Shown here: in pieces, positions 51,017 through 61,307 of the stretch
Layout: each line of letters opens with the position of its first letter
How positions within the stretch are numbered: the stretch's first letter is position 1
NCBI GenBank assembly: GCA_000389735.1
Contig: APJY01000001.1
Location: forward strand, 372,001-436,000
From: Sulfolobales archaeon Acd1
GTDB taxonomy: Archaea > Thermoproteota > Thermoprotei_A > Sulfolobales > Sulfolobaceae
Direction: 5' to 3'
DNA length: 64,000 bases
The notes under the pieces: generated by a model
Database searches by the model: none
Told to the model about the DNA's origin: nothing
What the model saw: only the letters and a program-made list of their open reading frames with translations
Made by a program: the position numbers and the translations under genes

Positions 51017-51622
51017 TCACGTGCTTACGTAGATTACGTATATCCCTTCCCAGTTGTTCACAACCGCGTAATCGATGGCGTTCTGGTCGGCGAGGTAGCT
51101 CTGGAACACCGGGTCGTTTGCAACGTTAATCACTTGCCCGTTGTAGACCGTCTTCATGAGTCCCAAGGGTATCACCGTGATCTGGTTCACCTGCTTGCCG
51201 GAGACGTTGTAAATCAACCCGAGGTCGCCGAAAACGTAGGGGTTCATGGTGAAGTTGGCGTTAGAATCCGCTACCGCTATCACGAAGAAGGCGGAGCTGA
51301 CGTTCGGGGCCAGGTAGATGCGGTCCATGAGATCCTGCGGTATCCACGCCTTGATGTAAAGGGTCGAGCCGTTCTTCACGTTGTAAAGCTCGATGGTTAC
51401 GTTAACGTGGTTCACGAGGTCGTAAAGCGTGTAGTACGCGAGGTCAGGTGAGGTCGGCAGGCCCAAATAGGTCACGTTAATCACGTTGATCACGGCGTAG
51501 CTGTACTGCGTGTTGAGAGCCAAGTATATGGGGTTCGCGCTGATCGCGCTAGTCTGAGCGAAGACTACGAAGGCCGCAGCAACACTAAAGACAGCCATAA
51601 TAGCCAGGGCTCTCCTTAGCAT
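51017..51622 (-). CDS. Secreted protein, 201 aa, unknown
   Basis: Signal peptide at residues 1-28 (ALAIMAVFSVAAAFVVFAQT). The mature part is beta-rich with many Asn-x-Ser/Thr sequons and aromatic residues, as usual for surface proteins of acidophiles. ATG 51622. Alone, divergent from the rubrerythrin-VIT gene. No family recognised. Confidence 0.6.
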   Translation of the reverse strand: MLRRALAIMAVFSVAAAFVVFAQTSAISANPIYLALNTQYSYAVINVINVTYLGLPTSPDLAYYTLYDLVNHVNVTIELYNVKNGSTLYIKAWIPQDLMDRIYLAPNVSSAFFVIAVADSNANFTMNPYVFGDLGLIYNVSGKQVNQITVIPLGLMKTVYNGQVINVANDPVFQSYLADQNAIDYAVVNNWEGIYVIYVST

Positions 51623-51679
51623 ATTGAAATTATTACGAAGAACAGGTTATATAAACGTAATCGGAGGCCCGAGACGACG

Positions 51680-52735
51680 ATGGAAGCGAAGGAGATTGTA
51701 ACGAACTTCAGGCAGGAGTGTTTCGATCGCCAGCTCTACTTGAGCCTGGCTAAGAGGGAGAGGGACGAGGACCTGAGGGCGGCCTTAATGAGGATAGCCG
51801 AGATGGAGGGCGGCCACGTAGAGGTCTGGAGGAAGTTGGCTGAGGCCAAGTCCGTCAGGCTGCCCTCCAAACCCTTGGGAACCCTCGACAAAGCGAGGCT
51901 TAGGTTCTACCTTCTGATGAGGAGGCTTATGGGCAGTAAGCTGTTCTATCGGTACTTGGACTACAAGGAGACGGGGGACGCTGAGAAGTACCTGAAACTC
52001 GCCGAAGCCCCCGACCTGCCTGAAGGGCTCAGGGAGGACATGAGGAGGTTGGCCGTAGAGGAGGCCGTCCACGAGAGGGTCTTCAGGACGTTAGAGCTCG
52101 GCTACTCGGCGGAGTTCGTTTACGGCATAAGCGACGGCTTGGTGGAGGTCTTAGCAGCGGTCTCGGGGCTGAGCGGGGCCATAAGCTCAGCGCAGTTAGT
52201 GGCCCTCGGAGGGCTGATAATAGGGGTCTCGGGAAGCCTGTCCATGGGCATAGGGGCTTTCCTTTCCACCAAGGTGGAGGAGGAGGGCAGGAGATCGGAG
52301 AGGAGGATAGTGGAGCTCGAGAAGAGGCTCGACCCCAAGGCGGTGGAGAGGAGGCTTGAGGAGTTCCTGAGATCCGCCGGCCTCGAAGGGAGGATAGACC
52401 CGGAGTCGCTGGTTCACGTGGCGGAGAACGTCCTGTTTAAGGAGGAAGGGGCTGACGCAAGGAAGGCCGCTCTGGTTACGATGGCCTCCTATTTCACTGG
52501 CGCTATAATACCGACCCTTCCCTTCGCCTTAGGCCTATCCGGGCTAAGCGGAGTTCTGGCTTCCTACGCGATTAGTCTCGCTTCCGTAGCCATCGTGGGC
52601 TACTTCATAGGGGTCATAAGCATGGCGAACGCGAGGAGGAAGTCGCTCCAGATGACCGCTCTCGCGCTAGGAGCGGCGTTAGCTACTCACTTCATAGGCC
52701 TCTTGGCCAACGCCCTCCTCGGCCTGAGGGTCTAA
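51680..52735 (+). CDS. Ferritin-like (rubrerythrin) domain fused to VIT1/CCC1 metal transporter
   Basis: Residues 1-140 are a four-helix ferritin-like domain with Glu and Glu-x-x-His ligands (ECFDRQLYLSLAKRERDEDL, then IAEMEGGHVEVW, VEEAVHERVF). Residues 145-351 are VIT1-like with five helices, beginning GISDGLVEVLAAVSGLSGAI, the family's helix one with the metal-path Asp. An internal helical metal-binding loop follows (KVEEEGRRSERRIVELEKRL). Such fusions are thought to sense or oxidise Fe(II) and export Fe/Mn. 351 residues. ATG 51680. Confidence 0.85.
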   Translation: MEAKEIVTNFRQECFDRQLYLSLAKRERDEDLRAALMRIAEMEGGHVEVWRKLAEAKSVRLPSKPLGTLDKARLRFYLLMRRLMGSKLFYRYLDYKETGDAEKYLKLAEAPDLPEGLREDMRRLAVEEAVHERVFRTLELGYSAEFVYGISDGLVEVLAAVSGLSGAISSAQLVALGGLIIGVSGSLSMGIGAFLSTKVEEEGRRSERRIVELEKRLDPKAVERRLEEFLRSAGLEGRIDPESLVHVAENVLFKEEGADARKAALVTMASYFTGAIIPTLPFALGLSGLSGVLASYAISLASVAIVGYFIGVISMANARRKSLQMTALALGAALATHFIGLLANALLGLRV

Positions 52736-52837
52736 ACGCTCCAGCCTTAGATCTCAGAGCTTGTCACGACTTCACGCTCTAAAGCCGAGGATGCAAGAGA
52801 TTCTGAAATAACATTAATTTTAGGAAAAGAAAAACGT

Positions 52838-54820
52838 TCAGCTCGAGCCGGAAACCTCCTTCTTGAACTCCTCCACAGCCTTCTTTATCTCGTCCATCGA
52901 CGCCTCGTCCTCTAGCGTGCTTACGTCCCCCGCTGACTGCCCCATCATGACGGCCTTTATGACCCTTCTCATGACCTTCCCAGACCTCGTCTTCGGGAGC
53001 TTCCCAACGAAGTGGATGTCCGGGGTCACTATGGCGCCCATGAACTTCCTCACGTGCTCCTGTATGCTCTTGGCCAGCTCGGGGGACGGCTTGTAGCCCT
53101 CCTTCAGCACCACGAAGATGTGGACCTGCTCTCCCTTTACTGGGTCGGGAAGCCCTATCGCTGCGGCCTCCGAGACCGCAGGGTGAGCGGTGACTATGGA
53201 CTCCACCTCTCCAGCTCCTATCCTGTGGGCCGCTACCTTTATCGTCTCGTCTGCCCTTCCGGTCACCCATATGTAGCCCTCCTCGTCCATCATCGCGAAG
53301 TCTCCTGGGTAGTACACGCTGGTGCCGAACTTGCTGAAGTAGGTCTTCTTCAGCCTCTCGTTGTTCGGATCGTTCCACATGCCTATCATCATCATCGGCG
53401 GGAACGGCGGGTACATCACTAGGTAGCCCCTCTGCCTCGGCTTGGCAGGGTTGCCGTTCTCGTCCACAACCCCTATCTTGTTTCCGGGCAGCGGGAAGCC
53501 CACGGCCGGGCCGCTCTTCATGGGCAGGTAAACTAGCCCGGGCAGGTAACCGATGTTGGGCCCGCCGGTCTCGGTCTGCCACCACTGGTGCGACATGAAG
53601 ACCGCCCCTCCTCCCACGGCCTCCAGCCCGAACTTCCACGGGGCGTAGTTGAGGGGCTCTCCGTTGGTCACAATCACCCTAAGCGAGGACAGGTCGTGGG
53701 CCTTGATGTAGTCCTCACCGTACCTCATCAGGTACCTCAGGAACGTAGCGGAAGTGCCGAAGGTCGTGGCCCTGTACCTCTCAATGAGCTCGGCCCACTT
53801 GTCGGGGTAAGGATAGTCGGGGGCGGACTCGTAAATGACGACGGTCCTACCCATGACCAGAGGCGAGTAGGTTATGTAGGAGTGCCCGACGATCCAGCCT
53901 ATGTCGCTGGTATTGAAGAGCACGTCGTTCTCCTGGCTCAGGCCGTAGCTCCACAGGAGCATGAGCGAGGTTCCAACCAAGTAGCCTCCGGTGCTGTGAA
54001 CTATTCCCTTCGGCTTCCCCGTGGTTCCAGAGGTGTAAAGGATGAACATGGGATCGGTGGCCTCAACCGGTACGGGCTCTATGTACTTGTACTTGCCCAC
54101 CTCCGAGAACTCCACGTCCCTGCCCTCCTTCATGTTGACGTCTATCCCGGACCTCCTCCAGACCAGGACCTTCTGAACGGTGCTCTTGCTCCCCAGCTTG
54201 TCTAAGGCCTCGTCCACTATGGCCTTTAGGTTGACTATTTTGCCCCTCCTGGGGAAGCCGTCCGCGGTAACGACGACCTTGGAGCCCGCGTCCTCTATCC
54301 TGTCCGCCAACGCTTGAGCGCCGAAGCCGGCGAAGACCACGCTGTGTATCGCACCCAGCCTCGCCGTGGCGAGCATCGCTGTGACCCCTTCAGGCGTCAG
54401 GGGCATGTAGATGGTGACCCTGTCTCCCTTCCTCACTCCCAGCTCCCTCAGCGCGTTGGCCCACCTGTTGACCTCGTAGTAGAGGTCGTTGTAGGTGACT
54501 ATCCTCCTCTCTCCCCTCTCGCTTTCCCAAACGACGGCGGCCTTGTTCCCTCTCCCCGACCTAACGTGCCTGTCCACGGCGTTGTAGGACGCGTTGAGCT
54601 TGGCCCCCACGAACCACTTCGTCATTGGGTCCTCCTGGACGAAGACCTTCTTCCAGGGCTCGAACCAGTCAATTAACTGCTCGGCCACGTCTGCCCAGAA
54701 CTTCTCGGGTTCCTCCACGCTCCTCTTGTAAACCTTCTGGTAAAGCCTAAGGTTGTAATCGGCCTTCTCCTCGAACTCCTTCTCGGCTTGCTCAGGGGTT
54801 ATTTGGGCCTGCTCCACCAT
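52838..54820 (-). CDS. acs: Acetyl-CoA synthetase, AMP-forming
   Basis: Activates acetate (or a related short acid) to acyl-CoA via acyl-AMP. 660 residues, the normal length. Core motif YTSGTTGKPKGIVHSTGGYL (near 265-285), then HQWWQTETGGPNIG, WVTGRADETIKVAAHRIGAG, and the C-terminal Lys motif PKTRSGKVMRR. ATG 54820; a TATA-like gtatataaac stands about 25 bases upstream. In Sulfolobales, close relatives serve as propionyl- or 3-hydroxypropionyl-CoA synthetases in carbon fixation, so acetate is not certain. Confidence 0.88.
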   Translation of the reverse strand: MVEQAQITPEQAEKEFEEKADYNLRLYQKVYKRSVEEPEKFWADVAEQLIDWFEPWKKVFVQEDPMTKWFVGAKLNASYNAVDRHVRSGRGNKAAVVWESERGERRIVTYNDLYYEVNRWANALRELGVRKGDRVTIYMPLTPEGVTAMLATARLGAIHSVVFAGFGAQALADRIEDAGSKVVVTADGFPRRGKIVNLKAIVDEALDKLGSKSTVQKVLVWRRSGIDVNMKEGRDVEFSEVGKYKYIEPVPVEATDPMFILYTSGTTGKPKGIVHSTGGYLVGTSLMLLWSYGLSQENDVLFNTSDIGWIVGHSYITYSPLVMGRTVVIYESAPDYPYPDKWAELIERYRATTFGTSATFLRYLMRYGEDYIKAHDLSSLRVIVTNGEPLNYAPWKFGLEAVGGGAVFMSHQWWQTETGGPNIGYLPGLVYLPMKSGPAVGFPLPGNKIGVVDENGNPAKPRQRGYLVMYPPFPPMMMIGMWNDPNNERLKKTYFSKFGTSVYYPGDFAMMDEEGYIWVTGRADETIKVAAHRIGAGEVESIVTAHPAVSEAAAIGLPDPVKGEQVHIFVVLKEGYKPSPELAKSIQEHVRKFMGAIVTPDIHFVGKLPKTRSGKVMRRVIKAVMMGQSAGDVSTLEDEASMDEIKKAVEEFKKEVSGSS

Positions 54821-55005
54821 CGGACTTAAATCGCTTTAAATTGTTTATATACTTTCACGCTAAGCCGTTTGGTCCGCCCTTCGGAGGGTTTCCTGCCTCA
54901 AGAGACAGGATCAGCTTCGGCCCGACTTCACCAGCCTCAGGCAAACCGAGGCGGAAGTTGAGGTAAAGTGTAGGCGTTTTAAGGATACGTTCTGACCGTT
55001 AGGGC

Positions 55006-56037
55006 ATGCGGACGAATGAGGCTAAAGTCTTCACATTGAGTTGGCTGATATGGGGAGCGGGCTATGCGGTGTATTACCCTTTCTACCCACTGTTCGCCGA
55101 GAGGTTCGTGGGCCAGGAAGGCCTCGGACTTCTGTACGCCGAGCTCGCGGCGTTCGGGATGCTTTTCCCAATCCTCGGCGCGGAGTTAGGGGCTAGGATC
55201 GGACCACGGGGTGTTATAGCTCTTGGGATGGCTTCGAGCGGTCTCGGACTGGCCCTGATCCCCCTCGCGTGGAACTATCCCACCTTCTTAGCCTTCTCAG
55301 TTGTGTCGTACGCTTTCTTCATTGCCTTACCTAACTTCTACTCGTGGATGGCGAGTTTGGGGGAGGGCACGATCTCGACCGCTTGGGCCGCCTCTATCTT
55401 GCCTATGGTTATCTTCCCCCTTGTAGGCGGAGGAGTCGTGCAGTACTTGGGCTTCACCTTCGTCTTCTTGGTCGGAGGTTTACTCACCGCCCTCTCGGGG
55501 TTCGTGGTCCTGAGCCGAGGCAATCCCTCTGTGGAGGCCGGGAAGTACCAGAGGATAAGCCCCGTCCCGATGGCCTGCGTCGTTCCCATCGCTATGACCT
55601 TCCCCTACCTGACGCCCACGCTCAACGACCTGGGGCTTAACTACTTAGCAGTGGGCCTCCTCATGAGTCTGGCGGAGTTCCTGGGCATGGTCCTCAGCTA
55701 TTCGATGCCGAAGCTCAGAACGTGGGGGCTGGTGGTCTCACTCCTTGTCTTCTCACTGGTGCCCTTAGTCTACATCAACGTTGGGTTCGGCGTGGCCTTC
55801 GGCGCGTGGGAGGCCATCATCCCCCTCTCGCTGGAGTTCGCCGTGTTCAATAAGAGCCTCAGGGGATACGCCGCAGTCAACTCCAGCCAGCAGTTCGGGT
55901 GGCTCTTGGGCTTCTTAATGGACTCGGCCCTCAGGGCTCCCGAGCAGTCACTGTTGCTCAGCTCAGCTGTCTCGATAGCGCTGGCCTTCACTGTCTGGTT
56001 GGCGTTCGGGAGGAAGGGGAGGAGGGTGAAGTCTTGA
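55006..56037 (+). CDS. MFS-family transporter, 343 aa
   Basis: About 10-11 hydrophobic helices; the first is WGAGYAVYYPFYPLFAERFV. A cytoplasmic loop with Gly-Ala-Arg-Ile-Gly-Pro-Arg-Gly after helix two recalls the MFS motif A. At 343 residues it is short for the superfamily (usually about 400 with 12 helices). ATG 55006. The substrate cannot be told and the gene stands alone. Confidence 0.65.
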   Translation: MRTNEAKVFTLSWLIWGAGYAVYYPFYPLFAERFVGQEGLGLLYAELAAFGMLFPILGAELGARIGPRGVIALGMASSGLGLALIPLAWNYPTFLAFSVVSYAFFIALPNFYSWMASLGEGTISTAWAASILPMVIFPLVGGGVVQYLGFTFVFLVGGLLTALSGFVVLSRGNPSVEAGKYQRISPVPMACVVPIAMTFPYLTPTLNDLGLNYLAVGLLMSLAEFLGMVLSYSMPKLRTWGLVVSLLVFSLVPLVYINVGFGVAFGAWEAIIPLSLEFAVFNKSLRGYAAVNSSQQFGWLLGFLMDSALRAPEQSLLLSSAVSIALAFTVWLAFGRKGRRVKS

Positions 56038-56070
56038 GCGTGCTCCCTTCGAATCACGTCGTCGAGTAGG

Positions 56071-57991
56071 TTACTGATTCCTTCTTAACCTCTCCTTGAT
56101 CCAGTGCCTAACGTCGTAAAAGAACACGTTCTTGTGCGGGCAGGCGTCCACACACTCCCCTATCCCTACGCACTTAATCGACCTGAACTCGCCCTTCTTT
56201 ATGAACTCTCCCCTCATATCGGTTAAACCTACTGGGCAAGCGTTGGCACAGTCCACAGTCCTGCAACTCGCGCAAACCTGAGGGTCTCTGACCTTCAGCC
56301 TGAAAAGCCCTATCCTACTTACAGCCTGGTTAAAAACTCCCCAGTAACACCAACCTTGAGTCACGCAAGCGAAGGTCCCCGTGAAAGGTATCGATATGAA
56401 CACCACGTACCACAACACGTCGAACCACACGAAATAGATCAGTGAAGTTATGTCTACACCTTCAACAGTGAAGGATATCACGCCCGAGTTATTGAGGTAG
56501 GAAACGACAGCGCTAGCTAAAACTCCGACGGAAACCCCGACGGCCACTGCCTTATACCACTTCCCTGTCTTCGAAGTGAGCGTCTTCCTACCCAACTTCG
56601 ACGTCCTATTAAACACCTTCAAGGAGTCGTAAAAGTTGCCTTGGTACATCAAAGGAGCGGTGCAAGTCACGGCGCACAAGTTCCTCGAACCGAACAGGAA
56701 GCTGAGAACGGCGTAGACCACGTAAGTCCCTATTAGACCGAACAGGACTGAGTTGGTGACTCCCCCCAGGGTCCCTATTCCCATGCTCCACATGTAGGGT
56801 ATGTAAGGTAGTTGGGATGAAATAGGTGAGAAGTTAGGTAAATAAATTGAGTAAATTGCGTAAGCTATTATCATTAAACTCATCCTGACCCTCACTTCCC
56901 TAACCTTGATCTCCAGCATCTTCTTGAACGCCAGGAAGCCCATTTCAATTCCCATCATTATCAGGAACCACACGCTACCCAACACGCTCCCGACTACATC
57001 TACTCCGTCCCACAACACGTTCAACGGCGTGCTGGGAGCCAACCACGGTAAAGTCAGGCTACTTAAGAAGCCGTTCACGCCGGCACTGAAGACGCCGTTC
57101 ACGAAGTCCAGAACGGCTCCCATGAAGAACTCCATTACGAACGTGGAGAGAATTATCGCGAAGGCGGTTTTGGCGTCTCTCAAGTAGTTCCCCTTAACGG
57201 GGTTAGGCCCGACTGAAGCCCTGTAGACGAACCACACCATTGCGACGATCATTGAGAGGTCGAAGAGCAAGAGCGATGAATACAAGAAGTACAGGAATTC
57301 ACCAATCATCATTAAGGAGAAAATCCAGAGGAGCTCTAACACTGTGAAGGTGTCTTGCGTAGCCTTGAGCCTGTCTTTATACAGAGTCTCATAAATTACT
57401 ATCGTAGCCGCTATCATGATGAAAGTTGATAACCAAAAGGCGTAAACCCCGAAGATTTCCGGAAACCAAGGCATCAGCAGGAGGAGGGCTATTAGGTACT
57501 TCCTCATGTTCCCATTAAGCCTACTGAGGGAGAAGAGGAGCGTTAGACTCATTTCTACCATCATTACCCCTACGAACCAAGGGTTCTCGACCGAGGAGTC
57601 GATGGTTGCTGGCAACCCGGTTTGTAACGTGAATACCAAGGAACCCATCGAGGCTTCGGAACTGACCATGAGCACTGAGAAAATCAGGTAAGCGAGCTCC
57701 TTCTTGACGTTCGTAATTTGCAGAATCAAGTAGAGGACAAAGACCATGTACCCCCCCGTTTATTATGAGGAAGTAAGTCACGTCGTGGTACAACAAATAG
57801 AGGTAAGCGCCCAGGTTCATCGTCAGCATCATTCCCTCTACGTAGAGACTTACCAGAACTCTTCTATCGCTTCTCCATTTTTCAACCTCGTAGATTACGT
57901 AGACCATTACAGCCAACATTAGGACTGAGATCAGCAACGAAAGAGCCATTGGATTTACAACCGCAAGAACCATTGAATTTTTGACATACAA
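56071..57991 (-). pseudogene. Polytopic membrane protein with two C-terminal Fe-S clusters, split by a frameshift
   Basis: Two ORFs belong to one gene. The first reads from TTG 57991 (or ATG 57973) to the end of LLYHDVTYFLIING; the second continues with YMVFVLYLILQITNVKK. They join exactly if the run of seven G on the minus strand (57757-57751) is read as six. The rejoined protein has about 13 hydrophobic helices and then CASCRTVDCANACPVG and CVGIGECVDACPHK, two ferredoxin-like [4Fe-4S] sites, with TFACVTQGWCYWG before them, recalling NapH/CcoG-type electron carriers. Either a mutation, a sequencing slip, or controlled slippage. Confidence 0.7.
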
Positions 57992-58215
57992 AACATGAAA
58001 GCACTAAAAAACGTGTCTTCCGAGTGAATGAGTGTGGGTAACGATTTTGTTAATTCATTAATTTAGGTAATAATAATTTTAATTACTATTAAAATTTTCA
58101 TTATAAAACTAAAGTGTCTAAAGGAGTAGACTTTTAGGCGATTTCTAACTTCTTGCCTTTCAACTCTTTCTCCGATTTAAACAACGCTTGAATCCCGCGC
58201 TCGCACCTTCACCGT

Positions 58216-58986
58216 TCACTTGCCAGGAGTCGCGTTCCGAGCGACCGAGAAGATCGTCGTATAATATACGTACATGGAATACAAAAGAGCGAGTTCGTAG
58301 ATTACCGGCGTAAAGAACGTGGTTAGGAGCGCAACAGCCACGGCTATGTATAAGTAATGAAGCTTAGACCTAAGACCCATGGCGCAGAAAGCGAGGGAGA
58401 TGAGCAGAGAGGAGTAAAACCAAGTCTTGTCGTCTAAAAGTATCGGAGGAAACGCCGTTATGCCTACTATCGGGAGCAACTGGCCAAGTGCTTCCCGCCT
58501 AACCCCCCTCAAGTAGTGTATCAGGAAGAGGGCGAACATTTCGGCCATCATAGGGTAATAGAACCAATAGTTGTTTATCGATAGTGTGAAATAAGAGAGG
58601 GGATTAGAGAAGACGGACTTACCGTACTGTGCGAGTTCGAAAGTGTAACCCATTATCACCTCGTTTAGTATCGCTAAAGCCGAAATAAGGCCGTCATCCT
58701 TCCCGTTATAACCCCTTGAAGCTAAGTCCTTAATCTTAAGGAGGAACGGGGCTAGGAACGCGATCATCACTATCGAGTTCGTGAGAAAGGCTAGGGCTAA
58801 GGATACATTTGACGGTGAGTTCAAATAGATCGAGGCACCCACGAACATGCTCATCATCATTAACAAGAGGAACGTTATGAACCAGAAGCCGGCGTAATTC
58901 CTGACTCTTTCTACTAAGTAAAGGATCACGACTAAAGCCACAACCATCGATGACGCGACTAATGAGAGTAGAAAAAGAGAGACCAC
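58216..58986 (-). CDS. Polytopic membrane protein, paralogue of the split Fe-S protein's N-terminal half
   Basis: 256 residues with about seven hydrophobic helices. It resembles the N-terminal half of the neighbour downstream: VVILYLVERVRNYAGFW against VMVYVIYEVEKWRSDRR, and YYPMMAEMFALFLI against VGVMMVEMSLTLLF, in the same order. The ferredoxin part is absent. GTG 58986. Tandem copies of one membrane core with and without Fe-S clusters suggest a heteromeric membrane electron-transfer complex (inference). Confidence 0.6.
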   Translation of the reverse strand: MVSLFLLSLVASSMVVALVVILYLVERVRNYAGFWFITFLLLMMMSMFVGASIYLNSPSNVSLALAFLTNSIVMIAFLAPFLLKIKDLASRGYNGKDDGLISALAILNEVIMGYTFELAQYGKSVFSNPLSYFTLSINNYWFYYPMMAEMFALFLIHYLRGVRREALGQLLPIVGITAFPPILLDDKTWFYSSLLISLAFCAMGLRSKLHYLYIAVAVALLTTFFTPVIYELALLYSMYVYYTTIFSVARNATPGK

Positions 58987-59098
58987 GCGAGAAAGGAGGG
59001 ACAGGGAGGATTTTAACTTATGATAAACGTGACGTTTGCCTTATCAGTTCTTATCAATGTACTTCTTTCACTAAATGGCTTACTAGAATTTTTAAAGC

Positions 59099-59950
59099 TC
59101 AGAAAAATATCCCGGTGGGATCTAAGAGCCTTTTCACCAAGTACTTCCCCGTGCTGAGGTTGCCCCACTTCGTTAACGGCTCCTCGTTCTTCGGGTCCTC
59201 GAAGAACGCGTAGCTCCCTCCGTGGACGTAAACGGCCAACCTGGGCTCAACTCTCTTAACCAGCTCGACGAACTCCGTAAAGCCGTTCGGCCTAGCGATG
59301 AAAGTCCTCTTGCTGGGCTGATAGGTGAGCCCCACAGCTCCCTCGTCGACCGAGAACCCCTCGAGGTCGAGCTTCCTATCGTAAGTCACGTAGACCCTCC
59401 AAGAACCCTCGTACTCCACTAGGGTCGCTAAGGGCCTCATTTTAAGGGCTTTCTCCACTTCCTCCAAGGCTATACTGTCGTAGGTCTTCGAGTGGGTGTA
59501 AACCCCCTTGGGCCTGGGGAAGAGCTTTAACCTAACCTCTAGGACAGCGCCCAGTTTCCCGAAAGTCCCCGCGAGGGCTTTCCAGGAAACCACCTTACCA
59601 GGGAAGGCGACCTTCAGCTCGGTTATCCAGTCGGAGGGGTTGCCGAAGGCCGTGGAGAGGGGTGAGGGCATGTCGCTAGCCACGAGCCCGCCAGCGGTAC
59701 CGTCGTAAGTCGTTGGTATCATGTACCCCAAGGACAGGGCCTCCTCCTGGGCCTTGGTTACGGAGGCACCGGCCTGGGCTACGAGCTCCTCCCCTGAGAT
59801 CTCGTAACCCTGTAGCTTCCTCATGTAGAGCTTCTTGACCCCCCTCACGTCGGGGGAGTGCTTGCCGAACCCCCTCACTACGACCTTGTCGCCTGACCGC
59901 CTGACCTCCTCGAGAAGCAAAGGAACCTCATCGATGCTGGCGGGCTCCAC
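59099..59950 (-). CDS. FAD-binding PCMH-type oxidoreductase subunit, GlcE-like
   Basis: A 283-residue protein with the PCMH FAD fold: VVVRGFGKHSPDVRG replaces the pyrophosphate loop, then SLGYMIPTTYDGTAGGLVAS and the FGNPSDWITELKVAFPGKVV strand. Shorter than full GlcD/lactate dehydrogenase (about 460), like GlcE, the second FAD subunit of glycolate oxidase. It ends LLDPTGIFF, the family's usual C-terminus. GTG 59950. No GlcD or GlcF partner is nearby. Confidence 0.78.
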   Translation of the reverse strand: MEPASIDEVPLLLEEVRRSGDKVVVRGFGKHSPDVRGVKKLYMRKLQGYEISGEELVAQAGASVTKAQEEALSLGYMIPTTYDGTAGGLVASDMPSPLSTAFGNPSDWITELKVAFPGKVVSWKALAGTFGKLGAVLEVRLKLFPRPKGVYTHSKTYDSIALEEVEKALKMRPLATLVEYEGSWRVYVTYDRKLDLEGFSVDEGAVGLTYQPSKRTFIARPNGFTEFVELVKRVEPRLAVYVHGGSYAFFEDPKNEEPLTKWGNLSTGKYLVKRLLDPTGIFF

Positions 59951-60033
59951 GGCTTCATGCTTATAGTTACAATACTCTTTTAAGGGATAAGACAGGGGTT
60001 CAGGATTTAAGCGGTCAATCGGCTCCTAGAGCC

Positions 60034-60366
60034 GTGGCGTCCCCTTCGGATCACCTAGCCAACGAGAGGACCTTCCTGGCCTGGGTGAGGACCGGGATAG
60101 CCCTAATCGGCTTCGGCCTCGTCATAGCTAAGTTCGCGATCTTCATATCGTTGATAAACGCCTCGAAACAGCCCACGGGCTCCGTCAGGCTCGGGGAGCT
60201 CCTGGTGCTGATGGGAGCCGTCGTGATAGTTTACGGCCTCTACGATTACCTAACGGTGGAGAGAATGCTGAAAAGCGGTAACTTCAGGGCGAGGACTAAC
60301 TCTCACGTCACGTTCATAGCCGTAGTGATGGCCTTGACTATCGCCTTAGCGCTCCTCGTGCTATAG
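60034..60366 (+). CDS. DUF202 membrane protein
   Basis: A 110-residue protein with three hydrophobic helices. The N-terminus DHLANERTFLAWVRTGIALI is the DUF202 (YidH) signature. GTG 60034. The family has no established function. It stands alone between a divergent FAD protein and an ABC transporter. Confidence 0.85.
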   Translation: MASPSDHLANERTFLAWVRTGIALIGFGLVIAKFAIFISLINASKQPTGSVRLGELLVLMGAVVIVYGLYDYLTVERMLKSGNFRARTNSHVTFIAVVMALTIALALLVL

Positions 60367-60454
60367 GGGTTCAGGCTATCTAACGAATAACGAGAACAAC
60401 CCTTTTACCTACGCGGCGGGCTGTATAAGGAAAGGTCCGAAGAGGGAGTGAGGG

Positions 60455-61168
60455 ATGCTGTGCATAGAGGCCAAAGACCTCCACAAGAGGTACGGGAAGG
60501 TAGTGGCCCTCGATGGGCTGAGCTTCGGGGTGGAGTGCGGGGAGAAGGTAGCGCTTATAGGCCCTAACGGGGCCGGGAAGTCCACCACCCTGAAGGTCCT
60601 GGTGGGCTTGATTTCCCCCGACCAAGGCTACGCCAAGATAGCGGGTTACGACCCTGACAGCATAATGGCACGGAAGGTCATAGGTTACTTGCCCGAGGAC
60701 GCGAGCCCTTACCCGATGCTCACAGTTAGGGAGAACCTGGAGTACATAGCCGCCCTCAGGGGTGTTGAGGACGTGAAGGAGAGAGTCGAGGAGATGTTGG
60801 ACCTGCTTGAGCTTAGGGAGGTGGAGAGGAGGAGGGTGATGGCGCTCTCCAGGGGGCAGAGGCAGAAGGTCGCCATAGCGTTAGCCCTGATTCACAGGCC
60901 GAAGGTCCTGTTGCTAGACGAGCCCCTCAACTACCTGGACATCCCTACCCAGGAGAAGGTGATAAGCTATCTGAACTCCCTGAAGGACGTAACCACGTTG
61001 GTGGCCACGCACATAATGTCCATAGCGGTGAGGCTCACCAGCAGGGTTCTTATAATATCTCACGGTAAGCTGATCTGGACAGGGACAGTTCAGGAGCTCA
61101 GACATATGGGGAAGGAGGACGAGCCCATAGAGAGCGTGGTGGCGAGAATGATGAGAGGGTCAGGCTGA
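60455..61168 (+). CDS. ABC transporter ATPase, exporter type
   Basis: Walker [10 protein letters not shown] (near 36-44), Q-loop IGYLPED, signature ALSRGQRQK and Walker B VLLLDEP. The DrrA/CcmA-like layout with a long C-terminal tail indicates an exporter or membrane-remodelling ATPase. 237 residues. The Q-loop Gln is replaced (YLPED), as in several archaeal members. Followed by its permease at 61308. Cargo unknown. Confidence 0.88.
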   Translation: MLCIEAKDLHKRYGKVVALDGLSFGVECGEKVALIGPNGAGKSTTLKVLVGLISPDQGYAKIAGYDPDSIMARKVIGYLPEDASPYPMLTVRENLEYIAALRGVEDVKERVEEMLDLLELREVERRRVMALSRGQRQKVAIALALIHRPKVLLLDEPLNYLDIPTQEKVISYLNSLKDVTTLVATHIMSIAVRLTSRVLIISHGKLIWTGTVQELRHMGKEDEPIESVVARMMRGSG

Positions 61169-61307
61169 ACGTTTTCCCTAAGAGTTATTGAACGGCCCGA
61201 ACTTCGAGCACTTCATCTTCCTACTAGATTACTGAGAGGGTTTGCGTCTGAGCCAACGAATTGGAACAACTGAGCTTATTGGTCTACGTTCACTCAATTC
61301 TCAAACG

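Noticed and set aside
49001-54820. Complete 3-hydroxypropionate/4-hydroxybutyrate carbon-fixation cluster
   Set aside because: Only two acyl-CoA synthetases are present; none of the other cycle enzymes is encoded in the window.
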